Assembly (NCBI GenBank): GCA_023474015.1
Contig: JAMCYN010000116.1
Location: 1 to 16,805, forward strand
Direction of reading: 5' to 3'
Source: Armatimonadota bacterium
GTDB taxonomy: Bacteria > Armatimonadota > UBA5829
DNA length: 16,805 nt
Numbering within the stretch: the stretch's first letter is position 1; every line of letters begins with the position of its first letter. The notes beneath the pieces were generated by a model that was not told the origin of the DNA, ran no database searches, and saw nothing but the letters and a program-made list of their open reading frames with translations. Positions 1 to 7,161 of the stretch are shown in pieces. The translations under genes were made by a program, and so were the position numbers.

Positions 1-1784
1 AAACAGCCGCACGAGGTCATCGGGTCTTCCATAATCGAATAGAGGTTCATTCGGTCAATGCTGCGGTTGGACTTGTCATAGACGAACTGGTTTATGCCAT
101 CCCACTGGCCCCTGACCGCATCGAGACTTCCACCCTTCTTGATCGGCTGGTTGCAGCCCACTGGGTTAATCTCGTAGGCGGCCTTGCCGTCCAGCCAGTT
201 GTAAGCGCCGCACAATCCCAGGCGCTCGGGGCTGATAACGCAGACGTGAGTCGGAGCGTATGATTGGCACAGCGTGCAAGAGTAGAACGTATCCACGCTC
301 TCGTCCGTCATGTCCGCCACGCGCTCGTCGCGCAGCCTGTAAGCATCGATTGCCTCCGGCAGTAGCTGTTTGACTTTTTCGAGGTCGGTGATCAGCGTAA
401 CCTGCACCTTGTCCAGAATCGCGCCATAGGAGTCGTGCATCTTCGCATGGAGAATGGTTCCGAAGTGCTTGAGACGGAATCCCTTGCTGAACGCCTCCTT
501 GCTGATGCGGACCCATATCTGGTTGCGCTGGCCCATGTGGAAGATGCCCATGGCTTCGTTGAGGTATGAGTGCACCTGGCGCTCCATGACGGACTCGAAG
601 TCCTTCTGCATCTTGCGGCCCGCTACTTCGATGAGAATCCCCAACGGCATCGCGCCGCCGACTTCGACACTGTCCGCGTCCGGCCCGATCAGTTCTACCT
701 TGCCGTCCTGAATCTTGTCGGCATCAACGGCCCGCAGATACTCGAACGCGGGGAAGTGCTTTTCGGTCATCTCGACCTGCATATCCTCACGCCGTACCCG
801 CTCGCCTTCGAATGCCGCGGCGAATGGCACGGGGATATCGAGTTCCTCGACCTTGATCTTGACTCCACGGACCTCGATGCATCTCGGGACGATCTGGCTG
901 TAGTCCAACTCGCGGACAACATGCTCGAACGTGCAAATGCCGGTCGGGAGGATCTCGGGGATATTGGTATCAGCGATGACGGGGAAGCCCATGTTGATCG
1001 CGGCGGCTCCAGTGGCGTACTTGATGTCGTCTACCTCACCCAGCGCCAACCCGAACGCGAAGACGCGCTCCTTGCAATAGAGCAGGGCCTTACGCGCCTC
1101 GCCGGGCTTTACGCCGCCGAATGTCAGCGCGCCCCTGATGGCCCAGTGCAGCGGGTAGATGCCGGTGATCGTGTCGCGGCCGTAGGGAACGATATACGTG
1201 TCCCATCCCATCTCAACGCCGCCTTCTATTAGCTGATCCACGATGCTCACGCCGTTGCTGCTCGAACCAACGAACGACAGGATGCTTCTCTTCTGAAGTT
1301 CGCGGACGATCATAACGGCGGTTTCCACGTCGGGCGCCGCGCCGAGTATGGCGGCGAACCCCGGCATGCGGCCATCGACGAGCTGAATGCCTAATGTTCT
1401 GAGGATGGTATCCGAAAAGAATCCGTTGCACGCCGGCTGAGGCTCGGTGCCGTTCAGATACCGCAGTGCCACGATTATTTCTTCCGACAACAGGGTCGCG
1501 ATTCCGGCGTCGAGGGTTTCTCCCAAGTATGGAAGCCACTCTCGCTCGGCCGGTACATCCGGCAGAAGCTCTCGTGCATGCTCCAATACGGGTTTAATGC
1601 CGCCGACGGTCTTTACTTCCGCGCCGAGGAGCGCGTTGGCCATCGGGAGGAAGAAGGCAGTCTCAGGAAACTCGACCTTGGTGTCTTCACCCTTCGATTC
1701 CCTCGCGTTGTTCCACATTTGCTCGGCTTCAGAGAAAATCTTATTCGCGCCACGAATCGCCGCGCTAGCTATAATCTTCGACAT
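1..1784 (-). CDS. acsB: Acetyl-CoA synthase, bacterial type (CODH/ACS alpha subunit), 3' end outside window
   Basis: ACS condenses CO from CODH, a methyl group from the corrinoid protein and CoA into acetyl-CoA at the nickel-iron A-cluster. I translated the open frame from ATG at 1784 to the window edge: 594 full codons, no stop. The A-cluster region reads FYSCTLCQSYAPTHVC, then GLCGAYNW, and ends at DPMTSCGC. Its six cysteines fall at residues 503, 506, 515, 525, 592 and 594, a constant offset of three from the known positions in Moorella AcsB (506, 509, 518, 528, 595, 597). All metal ligands are therefore present, and the CODH-contacting N-terminal domain missing from archaeal CdhC is there too. 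About 130 C-terminal residues should lie beyond base 1. The start is supported by GGGAG seven bases upstream. It is the last visible gene of the cooC-cooS-cooF-oxidoreductase-acsB run, 44 nt after the flavoprotein. Confidence 0.96.
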   Translation of the reverse strand, partial: MSKIIASAAIRGANKIFSEAEQMWNNARESKGEDTKVEFPETAFFLPMANALLGAEVKTVGGIKPVLEHARELLPDVPAEREWLPYLGETLDAGIATLLSEEIIVALRYLNGTEPQPACNGFFSDTILRTLGIQLVDGRMPGFAAILGAAPDVETAVMIVRELQKRSILSFVGSSSNGVSIVDQLIEGGVEMGWDTYIVPYGRDTITGIYPLHWAIRGALTFGGVKPGEARKALLYCKERVFAFGLALGEVDDIKYATGAAAINMGFPVIADTNIPEILPTGICTFEHVVRELDYSQIVPRCIEVRGVKIKVEELDIPVPFAAAFEGERVRREDMQVEMTEKHFPAFEYLRAVDADKIQDGKVELIGPDADSVEVGGAMPLGILIEVAGRKMQKDFESVMERQVHSYLNEAMGIFHMGQRNQIWVRISKEAFSKGFRLKHFGTILHAKMHDSYGAILDKVQVTLITDLEKVKQLLPEAIDAYRLRDERVADMTDESVDTFYSCTLCQSYAPTHVCVISPERLGLCGAYNWLDGKAAYEINPVGCNQPIKKGGSLDAVRGQWDGINQFVYDKSNRSIDRMNLYSIMEDPMTSCGC

Positions 1785-1800
1785 TTTCAATCTCCCAAAT

Positions 1801-1825
1801 TAGAAGTTAGAGGCTAGAAGTTAGA
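1801..1825. repeat. Two 11-bp direct repeats in the oxidoreductase-acsB gap
   Basis: TAGAAGTTAGA occurs at 1801-1811 and again at 1815-1825, 14 bases apart, filling most of the 44-nt gap before acsB. On the coding strand this makes a pyrimidine-rich, low-structure leader just upstream of the acsB ribosome binding site. No function is evident. It may be a simple-sequence duplication or a weak regulatory site. Confidence 0.6.
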
Positions 1826-1828
1826 ATC

Positions 1829-3124
1829 CTAACCCTCCGCGCAGAGCGCTGCCTCACGGTACTCGGGCTCTGTGAACCTGTCCATTTGTTCCGATACAAG
1901 GTGCAGCACCGTGCCGAACCCGAAGTTGCTATCCAGAAGCCGGTCCTTGACCGACGAAACATCCACCTTCTTGCGCATCAGCGACGCATAAACTCCCGCG
2001 CTGTGTATCTCGCCCACAAGTACGACCCCAACCACGACGTTATCTTTAAGCACAACCTTGCGGAAGGTCTCACTGTGACCCGAACACCGCGTGAGGATTT
2101 CGTAGCCTGGCCATTTCGGCTTGACCAGGCCCGTCGATATCAGCGGCAGACCGAAGAACTCAGCGGAGTTCATTCGCATTGAGCCCACGTATGTCTTATG
2201 ATCCCCGGCCATGTTCGCCCCGGCAATGCGTCCCTGTTCAGCGGCGGCGGGCCAGATGGCGTTGACCGTCTGCTCACCAGTGACTATATCTATCGTTTCG
2301 GCAACGTCACCGGCTGCATATACATCCGGAATGCTGGTCTTAAGCGTTTCGTCGACGATAATTCCCCAGTGGGTGCGTATATCCGTGCCCTTGACAAGAC
2401 CGATGTTAGAGTTGACGCCTTTTCCGACCACGATAATCTGGCAGGGCAGGGTCTCGCCGTTGTCGAGCCTGGCTCCCTCAACCTTGTCTCCGCCGAGGAC
2501 TTCTACCACGTCCGCCCCGGTGTATACTGAAACGCCGTTTGCCTCCATGCGCTGCCGCATAATCTGTCCCGCTTCAGGGTCGGCGACCTGAGACAGCAAA
2601 TGAGGAGACTTGATGACAACGCTGACTTTGAGTCCCTGGGAGTGCAACCCGCAGGCCGCCATCAGACCCACGCATCCTCCGCCCATTACAATGGCGTTCT
2701 TGGCGGTCTTCGCGGCATGCAGGATTCCCTGGAGGTCCTGGGTTGTTCGGAAGCCGAACACGCCTTCCTTCGTCATTCCCGGAGTCGCCGGAATCTCGGG
2801 TGAGCCTCCCGTCGCGATCATGAGCTTGTCATAGGAGAGCTTGCCGCCGTCATCGAGGGTCACGGTCTTGTCGGCGGGCTGCACCGAGACCACCGTCCTG
2901 CCCAGCATCACGTTGAAGTGATTGGCCTCGTAATAATCCTTCGGACGGTAGAGCATGTCCTCCTCGGATACTTTGCCTTCCATGTAATAAGGAATAAGGC
3001 ACCGGGAATAGGCCGGATAGTTTTCCGTGGAGATAATCGTCACGGCGCCATCCGCATCCCGGGAGCGAATCGCCTCCGCCGCGTTCAGACCAGCGGCGCT
3101 GTTTCCTATAATAATATACTGCAT
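1829..3124 (-). CDS. FAD/NAD(P)-dependent oxidoreductase associated with CODH (FNOR type)
   Basis: This 431-residue flavoprotein belongs to the pyridine nucleotide-disulfide oxidoreductase superfamily. The N-terminal FAD fold has IIIGNSAAGLNAAE (residues 4-17). A second Rossmann motif, MGGGCVGLMAACGL, would bind NAD(P)H, and DVYAAGDVAE is the C-terminal FAD contact. Cys42, in YSRCLIPYY, falls where single-cysteine NADH oxidases and CoA-disulfide reductases have their redox cysteine; that role is inference. I chose ATG 3124 because GAGGAGG lies just upstream; an ATG at 3151 overlaps the end of cooF and has no such site. It begins 23 nt after cooF. CODH clusters of the cooS-cooF-FNOR kind are known, and the flavoprotein there is thought to pass electrons from CooF to NAD(P). 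That is the likely role here. The exact acceptor cannot be read from sequence. Confidence 0.88.
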   Translation of the reverse strand: MQYIIIGNSAAGLNAAEAIRSRDADGAVTIISTENYPAYSRCLIPYYMEGKVSEEDMLYRPKDYYEANHFNVMLGRTVVSVQPADKTVTLDDGGKLSYDKLMIATGGSPEIPATPGMTKEGVFGFRTTQDLQGILHAAKTAKNAIVMGGGCVGLMAACGLHSQGLKVSVVIKSPHLLSQVADPEAGQIMRQRMEANGVSVYTGADVVEVLGGDKVEGARLDNGETLPCQIIVVGKGVNSNIGLVKGTDIRTHWGIIVDETLKTSIPDVYAAGDVAETIDIVTGEQTVNAIWPAAAEQGRIAGANMAGDHKTYVGSMRMNSAEFFGLPLISTGLVKPKWPGYEILTRCSGHSETFRKVVLKDNVVVGVVLVGEIHSAGVYASLMRKKVDVSSVKDRLLDSNFGFGTVLHLVSEQMDRFTEPEYREAALCAEG

Positions 3125-3147
3125 AGTTGCCTCCTCTCGCGCCGGAC

Positions 3148-3633
3148 TCACTTGACCGATATCTTGCGGCGGCCTTTCGTGTGTTCAGTTTCGAACTCCT
3201 CAAGCTCCTCAAAGTGGAGCGCGCGCGTTGGGCACGCTGCCACACATGCGGGGCTTTCGAATCCCTCGCAAAGGTCGCACTTCAGGGCCTTCCCGGTCTT
3301 TTCGTCGGGGAAGACCGCGCCGAAGGGACACACCATAACGCACATCCAGCACCCGACGCACTTCTCGCTGTCGATGAGCACCTTGCCGGAAATGGGGTCG
3401 CGATATGTTGCGCCGGTCTTGCAAGCATCGATGCAGGCGGCATCCTTGCATTGTTGACAGCGCAGCGGGAACGGATTCAGCTTGCTTGAAACTACATTCA
3501 TCAGCCTCGCGGGCCGTGGGGTCTCCGTCATTGCCCCAAACAAATCACCGCTGCGCGAGTGCCTTACAGCACATGCTATTTCGCACGATTTACAGGCCGT
3601 ACACCTGTGTATTTCGCAATAGACTTTCCGCAT
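3148..3633 (-). CDS. cooF: CooF-like 4x[4Fe-4S] ferredoxin of CODH
   Basis: A 161-residue polyferredoxin that should relay electrons between the CooS D-cluster and a redox partner, here probably the flavoprotein encoded 23 nt downstream. Four cysteine groups are visible: CTACKSCEIAC (residues 11-21), then CQQCKDAACIDAC, CVGCWMCVMVCP and CDLCEGFESPACVAACP. This is enough for four [4Fe-4S] clusters in the pattern of CooF/HycB/DMSO-reductase electron-transfer subunits. The start at 3633 is favoured over an upstream in-frame ATG at 3651 because AGGAAGG sits seven bases before it and family members begin at this point. There is no twin-arginine signal or membrane segment, so it is cytoplasmic. A 282-nt gap separates it from cooS and holds a repeat element. 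Confidence 0.9.
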   Translation of the reverse strand: MRKVYCEIHRCTACKSCEIACAVRHSRSGDLFGAMTETPRPARLMNVVSSKLNPFPLRCQQCKDAACIDACKTGATYRDPISGKVLIDSEKCVGCWMCVMVCPFGAVFPDEKTGKALKCDLCEGFESPACVAACPTRALHFEELEEFETEHTKGRRKISVK

Positions 3634-3654
3634 AGTCTTCCTTCCTAACATGCC

Positions 3655-3698
3655 GACGCTGTAATCTTGTCATGCTGACGCCGTAATTCTGTCATGCT
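3655..3698. repeat. Tandem 22-bp imperfect direct repeat
   Basis: The unit beginning GACGCTGTAATCTTGTCATG (3655-3676) is repeated with three changes at 3677-3698. The second copy runs into the left arm of the larger inverted repeat. The repeat therefore looks like a duplicated edge of that element. It lies just upstream of the cooF ribosome binding site. Confidence 0.7.
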
Positions 3699-3866
3699 GA
3701 GCGCAGCGAAGCATCTGCTTTGAACCGAACGCATTGACTACCACTAAGACCTCGAAAAGCAGATCCTTCGTCGTTCCTCCTCCTAAGAAACCTCCCCGTT
3801 TTCGGGGCGGTTTCTACAGGAAACTACGATGCACTGCCGCATCATTGGGCGCTCAGGATGACAAGA
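3690..3866. repeat. Interrupted palindromic intergenic repeat element
   Basis: The left arm spans 3690-3720 (TGTCATGCTGAGCGC, then AGCGAAGCATCTGCTT). Its complement appears in two blocks: 3755-3773 (AAAAGCAGATCCTTCGTCG) and 3850-3864 (GCGCTCAGGATGACA). The outer 15 bp pair with one mismatch, and the inner 16 bp pair with two. The right arm is split by about 76 bp (3774-3849), as if something had been inserted into an originally continuous palindrome. Arms of this composition resemble small MITE- or REP-like repeats seen between genes in many environmental bacterial genomes; that comparison is from memory. No open frame is present, so it would be non-autonomous. Confidence 0.72.
3787..3814. 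other. Strong stem-loop inside the cooS-cooF gap
   Basis: GAAACCTCCCCG, a TTTT loop and CGGGGCGGTTTC form a 12-bp stem with one internal mismatch. It lies in the piece that splits the right arm of the palindromic element. No T-run follows on the minus strand, so it is a poor intrinsic terminator for the operon. It could stall polymerase or protect the cooC-cooS transcript end. Confidence 0.6.
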
Positions 3867-3915
3867 ATTACTACCTCATGATGATAAGGATTACAGCCTC
3901 GTTCAGAAACAAGCA

Positions 3916-5853
3916 TCAGCCGACGGCTACCGGCTCCTCCGCGGCAGTTTCGGACAACATCGGTTTGAGCTTCAGCTCCACGCGCTTCTTGTTGATATGT
4001 TCGATCATCAGTTGGGCCGCTTTGATCGGGTCAGCTTCAAATGCGAAGCGAGCGCCGTAGTCGGCCTCCATGCCGTTCAACAGGTAGTCGGCCAGCTTCG
4101 GCGCGCCCATAACAGGGTGGGGCGTTCCGAAGACGGTGAATATACCCGAGGCAACCACATAGAAACCGATCGAGATGGCCTTCTCACTCATCCACTCAGG
4201 AGCCGCTCCGGCAACCGGGATATCGCTGAGGTCCTCGCCCAGCCCGCCCTCGCGGAGCACATTGCAAAGCGCCACAAGGATTCGAGTATTGTCCACGCAC
4301 GCTCCCAGGTGGAGCACCGGCGGAATGCCGACTGCCTCGCAAACCTCTCGCAGACCAGGCCCAGCGTGCTTAGCACCCTCGGGAGTCAGCAGGCCGTTTT
4401 TGGCGCAGGCAATCGCCGCGCAGCCGGTCTGGACCACGAGAACGTCGTTCTTTATCAGCTCCATGGTCATTTCCATGTGCGACAAGTCCTGGCACGAATT
4501 GGGGTTATTGCAGCCGACAACACCCGCGAGGCCGCGAATACGGCCCTCGATTATGGCGTTGTTCAACGGCCGATACGTCGAGCGATATCGCCCTCCGAGG
4601 AATCTATAAGCGTTTTCGGCGGTGAAGCCCGCTATCAAGCCTGAAGTGTCGCTGGGTATATCCACGCGTTCCTTGTCGCGGTTCGAATAGTTCTCGACTG
4701 CCACGCGCACAATCTGCTTCGCGACTTCGTAAGCGCGCTCCTCGCTGAACTCGATATGCAGAACTTCGCCGGGGAACCGCGACTTTGACGACGTGGTGAT
4801 AAGCTTCGTATGGTAGCACTTGGTTACTTCGGTCAGGCCGGGCATGATACACTGCACATCAACGACCATGGCCTCGACCGCGCCGGTCAAAATGGCCAAT
4901 TCCTGACACAGGAAGTTTCCCGCCACCGAGACACCATGGCGCATAAGAATCTCGTTCGCCGTGCAGCATATGCCCGCGAGCGTTATGCCCTTGGCGCCTT
5001 TCTGCTTGGCAAGTTCAATTAGTTCGGGGTCCCTGGTGGCATGCACGATCATCTCTGAGAGATTCGGCTCGTGGCCGTGGACGAGGATGTTCACTTCGTC
5101 TTCTTTGAGGATACCGAGGTTAACCTCGGCTCGAACCGGCACCGGGGAGCCGAACAGAACGTCGCTCAGTTCGGTGGCTATCATCGATCCGCCCCATCCG
5201 TTGGCCAGAGCGGCCCGGACGCCGTGCGTGATGACGCTCTTGAAATCATTATCCACGCCCATGGTGGAGATGTCCATGAGCTGGACTACTTCGCGGTCGA
5301 TTCCGCGCGGGGTGACTCCGAGTTCCTTCCAAAGTTTCTGCCGTTTCTCGGGCGCGCGCTTAGTGAAGCGCAGTTGGCCCTCCTGCTGGCCGAACTCGGA
5401 AAGCGCCGTGCGAGATACCTCTTCGGCGACCTTGCGGACATCCTTACCGGCTGTCTCAATCCCATACTCAGCCGCCAATGTAAAGAGCTTGTCCTGGTCC
5501 TTGACTGAATAGTCATTGGCCGCTCCGGTCGCGGACTGCAGCATAGTGTGGGCAACGTCTCGCCCGTGATCGCTGTGCGCTGAAGTGCCGGCGGCGATCA
5601 TCCTTACGAGGTTGCGGGCGGCGATAGTGTTGGCGTCCGCTCCGCACACGCCTGTCTGTGGTCCGTCCCCGAACGGGTCGATCCGGCACGGTCCCATATT
5701 ACAGACTTTGCAGCAGACTCCCAGCTTGCCGAAGCCGCACTGGGGCTGCATCGCATCCCATCGATCCCAACTAGTCTGGACTCCGTCCTTTGCCGCCCTG
5801 TCCAGCATTTGCTGTGCGGCGGCATCAGCGGTACGTTTTGACTGCTCAGACAT
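3916..5853 (-). CDS. cooS: Carbon monoxide dehydrogenase catalytic subunit CooS/AcsA
   Basis: This nickel-iron CODH interconverts CO and CO2; in an ACS operon it normally supplies CO to AcsB. The 645-residue length is typical. The N-terminus carries the D-cluster cysteines C39 and C47 and the B-cluster cysteines C48, C51, C56 and C70 (CCKVCNMGPC). C-cluster ligands are all visible: H261 in VHGHEP, C297 in GICCTANE, C335 in DVQCIMPG, C448 in VGCNN, C478 in QTGCAA and C519 in HLGACVDN. SEKAISIG gives the conserved active-site lysine at 558. The start is supported by AGGAG nine bases upstream. It follows cooC by 40 nt. The cooF/flavoprotein pair downstream, with acsB after it, leaves open whether this enzyme serves the ACS complex, NAD(P)-linked CO oxidation, or both. 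Confidence 0.97.
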   Translation of the reverse strand: MSEQSKRTADAAAQQMLDRAAKDGVQTSWDRWDAMQPQCGFGKLGVCCKVCNMGPCRIDPFGDGPQTGVCGADANTIAARNLVRMIAAGTSAHSDHGRDVAHTMLQSATGAANDYSVKDQDKLFTLAAEYGIETAGKDVRKVAEEVSRTALSEFGQQEGQLRFTKRAPEKRQKLWKELGVTPRGIDREVVQLMDISTMGVDNDFKSVITHGVRAALANGWGGSMIATELSDVLFGSPVPVRAEVNLGILKEDEVNILVHGHEPNLSEMIVHATRDPELIELAKQKGAKGITLAGICCTANEILMRHGVSVAGNFLCQELAILTGAVEAMVVDVQCIMPGLTEVTKCYHTKLITTSSKSRFPGEVLHIEFSEERAYEVAKQIVRVAVENYSNRDKERVDIPSDTSGLIAGFTAENAYRFLGGRYRSTYRPLNNAIIEGRIRGLAGVVGCNNPNSCQDLSHMEMTMELIKNDVLVVQTGCAAIACAKNGLLTPEGAKHAGPGLREVCEAVGIPPVLHLGACVDNTRILVALCNVLREGGLGEDLSDIPVAGAAPEWMSEKAISIGFYVVASGIFTVFGTPHPVMGAPKLADYLLNGMEADYGARFAFEADPIKAAQLMIEHINKKRVELKLKPMLSETAAEEPVAVG

Positions 5854-5893
5854 GATTACAATCTCCTAATGCGGGCACTAAACCACCCGCGCT

Positions 5894-6652
5894 TTATCTC
5901 AAACGGGATATAATGTTTTGGATCTCTGTATCGACCGTCGGCAGGCTCGACTCGGGAGGGCGACCCTCCAGCTCCGACCTGCGGAGTGATTCGTCATACG
6001 GAAGAACGCCCAAAATGGGCAAGGGATCGAGGCTTTTGACCACGAACTCCTTCTCTTCCTCGCTTCGACACTTGTTGCAGACCGCACCGATGCGGGTCAG
6101 GCCGATATCGGCCGCGAGGGTTTGGATGCGTTTCGCCGTATCCATGCTCTGTCGGCTCGGCTCAACCGCAACCAAAAGCCAATCCACGCTTTTGACGGTG
6201 CCCCTACCCAGGTGTTCGACTCCGGCTTCCATATCCATAATGAGGATGTCCTGTTCGCCGAAGAATAGGTGGGATATCAGGCTCTTGAGGAATGCATTCT
6301 CGGGGCAGTAGCAGCCGGCGCCGCCGCTTTTCACCATTCCCATGCGCAGCAGACTGATGCCGTTGTAGCTAACAGAGAAACGCTCCACAATGTCGTCTAC
6401 TCGTGGGTTAAGCTGGAAGATTGCACCGGGCGTACCGGGCTTCACCCCCGTGCGTTCCTCGATGAGGTCGCTCATCTCAGTCAGCGAAGGGATGTTTTCC
6501 GGTGAGGGAAAACCTAAGCACGATGCAAGTGTTGTATTGGGGTCCGCATCAACAGCTAGAACTCGATTACCAGCGTCCGCATATGCTCTTGCCAGTAGAG
6601 CGCAGATGGTTGTCTTGCCCACCCCGCCTTTACCCGTCACAGCCAACTTCAT
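5894..6652 (-). CDS. cooC: CODH nickel-insertion ATPase CooC
   Basis: CooC is a cytoplasmic MinD-type ATPase dimer that helps load nickel into the CODH C-cluster. The 252-residue protein starts with MKLAVTGKGGVGKTT, a deviant Walker A with the signature lysine K8 and the P-loop lysine K13. Switch I is visible as VDADPN (residues 34-39). GAGCYCPEN supplies the paired cysteines C114 and C116 that bind a metal at the dimer interface. It is the first gene of the operon and lies 40 nt before cooS. The nearest purine-rich ribosome binding sequence, GAGGAG at 6668-6673, is 15 bases from the ATG. That is long, so initiation may be weak or another site may be used, although the protein clearly begins at this methionine. 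Confidence 0.94.
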   Translation of the reverse strand: MKLAVTGKGGVGKTTICALLARAYADAGNRVLAVDADPNTTLASCLGFPSPENIPSLTEMSDLIEERTGVKPGTPGAIFQLNPRVDDIVERFSVSYNGISLLRMGMVKSGGAGCYCPENAFLKSLISHLFFGEQDILIMDMEAGVEHLGRGTVKSVDWLLVAVEPSRQSMDTAKRIQTLAADIGLTRIGAVCNKCRSEEEKEFVVKSLDPLPILGVLPYDESLRRSELEGRPPESSLPTVDTEIQNIISRLR

Positions 6653-6759
6653 GTCTAACGATACCGACTCCTCTCGGGAAGCGCCTTCCGAGACGCCTAT
6701 TGATGGCCAGTCACTGCGGATACGCCCTCAACTATCGAGCAATCGCATAAAACAGCCTG

Positions 6760-6782
6760 GCGTGCCAATAATGTTGGCACGC
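6760..6782 (-). promoter_or_regulatory. 9-bp perfect hairpin/palindrome in the cooC leader
   Basis: GCGTGCCAA and TTGGCACGC are exact complements separated by TAATG. The element lies inside the predicted 5' untranslated leader, about 110 bases upstream of the cooC ATG. It could be an RNA hairpin or a dimeric operator. No U-tract follows, so a simple terminator is unlikely. Confidence 0.65.
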
Positions 6783-6810
6783 AGGCGCGGATGATGCCGC
6801 GTTGAGGTGA

Positions 6811-6832
6811 TAATACGAGTTTAACACGAGTT
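6811..6832. promoter_or_regulatory. Tandem 11-bp repeats over the cooC -10 region
   Basis: TAATACGAGTT (6811-6821) and TAACACGAGTT (6822-6832) differ at one base and are spaced by one helical turn. They cover the -10 box and half of the spacer of the cooC promoter. This arrangement suits a repressor that binds two half-sites on one DNA face. No regulator gene is adjacent. Confidence 0.55.
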
Positions 6833-6846
6833 TGATCAGGTGTCAA
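6818..6846 (-). promoter_or_regulatory. Sigma70-type promoter for the cooC-cooS operon
   Basis: On the minus strand TTGACA (6846-6841) is followed after exactly 17 bases by TAAACT (6823-6818). The -35 box is a perfect consensus and the spacing is optimal. Transcription would start near 6811 and give a leader of about 160 nt before the cooC start codon. Confidence 0.72.
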
Positions 6847-6850
6847 TAGT

Positions 6851-6872
6851 GTAGCGAAAGATAGAGCGCTAC
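6851..6872. promoter_or_regulatory. Inverted repeat just upstream of the cooC -35 box
   Basis: GTAGCG and CGCTAC are separated by ten bases. The repeat is centred about 18 bp upstream of the -35 box, where an activator dimer could sit. Six-base arms are short enough to occur by chance, so only the position makes it notable. Confidence 0.4.
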
Positions 6873-7161
6873 TTAAGATGCGGCGCTGGTGGCAAGGAAT
6901 GCCTTAAGCTCAGTAACACAGAATTGGTCCACCTTAGCCATCTTGTGCGAGTTCGTTCCTCATTCGGGAACCTGCTCGCCACCTAAGGCGTATCATGGCT
7001 TAATGCTTTTCAGCCGGATGCGCATTATAGCCTACCGCACATACTCTTTTTCGCCAATACTTTTTGTAGAGGTAGTTGTTGGGTATATGGGGAATAATGT
7101 TCAGGTGGGCATTGATTGCGAGCGCCGCTTGGAGATAAGTTAACCCCGGGGTCTGTCTAAT

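Larger units (their letters stand above)
6653..7161. other. Divergent intergenic region between cooC and the Wzz/kinase gene
   Basis: This 509-bp gap holds the cooC promoter, its long leader and possible operators, listed separately. From about 6880 to 7161 I see no gene, tRNA or recognisable riboswitch. A small possible stem, GTTCC/GGAAC, lies near 6957-6973. For the rightward gene, TTTTTG at about 7062 and TATATG 17 bases on is only a weak promoter candidate. The ribosome binding site before ATG 7162 is unclear: GGAG is 27 bases away and GGGG 11 bases away. Confidence 0.6.

Noticed and set aside
570..1232. 220-codon plus-strand open frame opposite acsB
   Set aside because: acsB is conserved through this stretch on the minus strand; the plus-strand frame has no ribosome binding site or recognisable motif.
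3787..3814. Intrinsic terminator ending the cooC-cooS transcript
   Set aside because: The stem is strong but no T-run follows on the minus strand, and it lies within a repeat-like insert, so termination is unsupported.
3997..4644. 215-codon plus-strand open frame opposite cooS
   Set aside because: Shadow of cooS, whose C-cluster ligands are encoded on the other strand here.
6760..6790. Possible sigma54 promoter because TTGGCAC occurs on both strands
   Set aside because: The required GG-N10-GC spacing is not met on either strand (8 on the minus strand, and CG instead of GC on the plus strand), so a palindrome is the better explanation.
6880..7161. Riboswitch, tRNA or CRISPR-like repeats in the divergent gap
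   Set aside because: No conserved core, cloverleaf or regular repeats could be found by eye.
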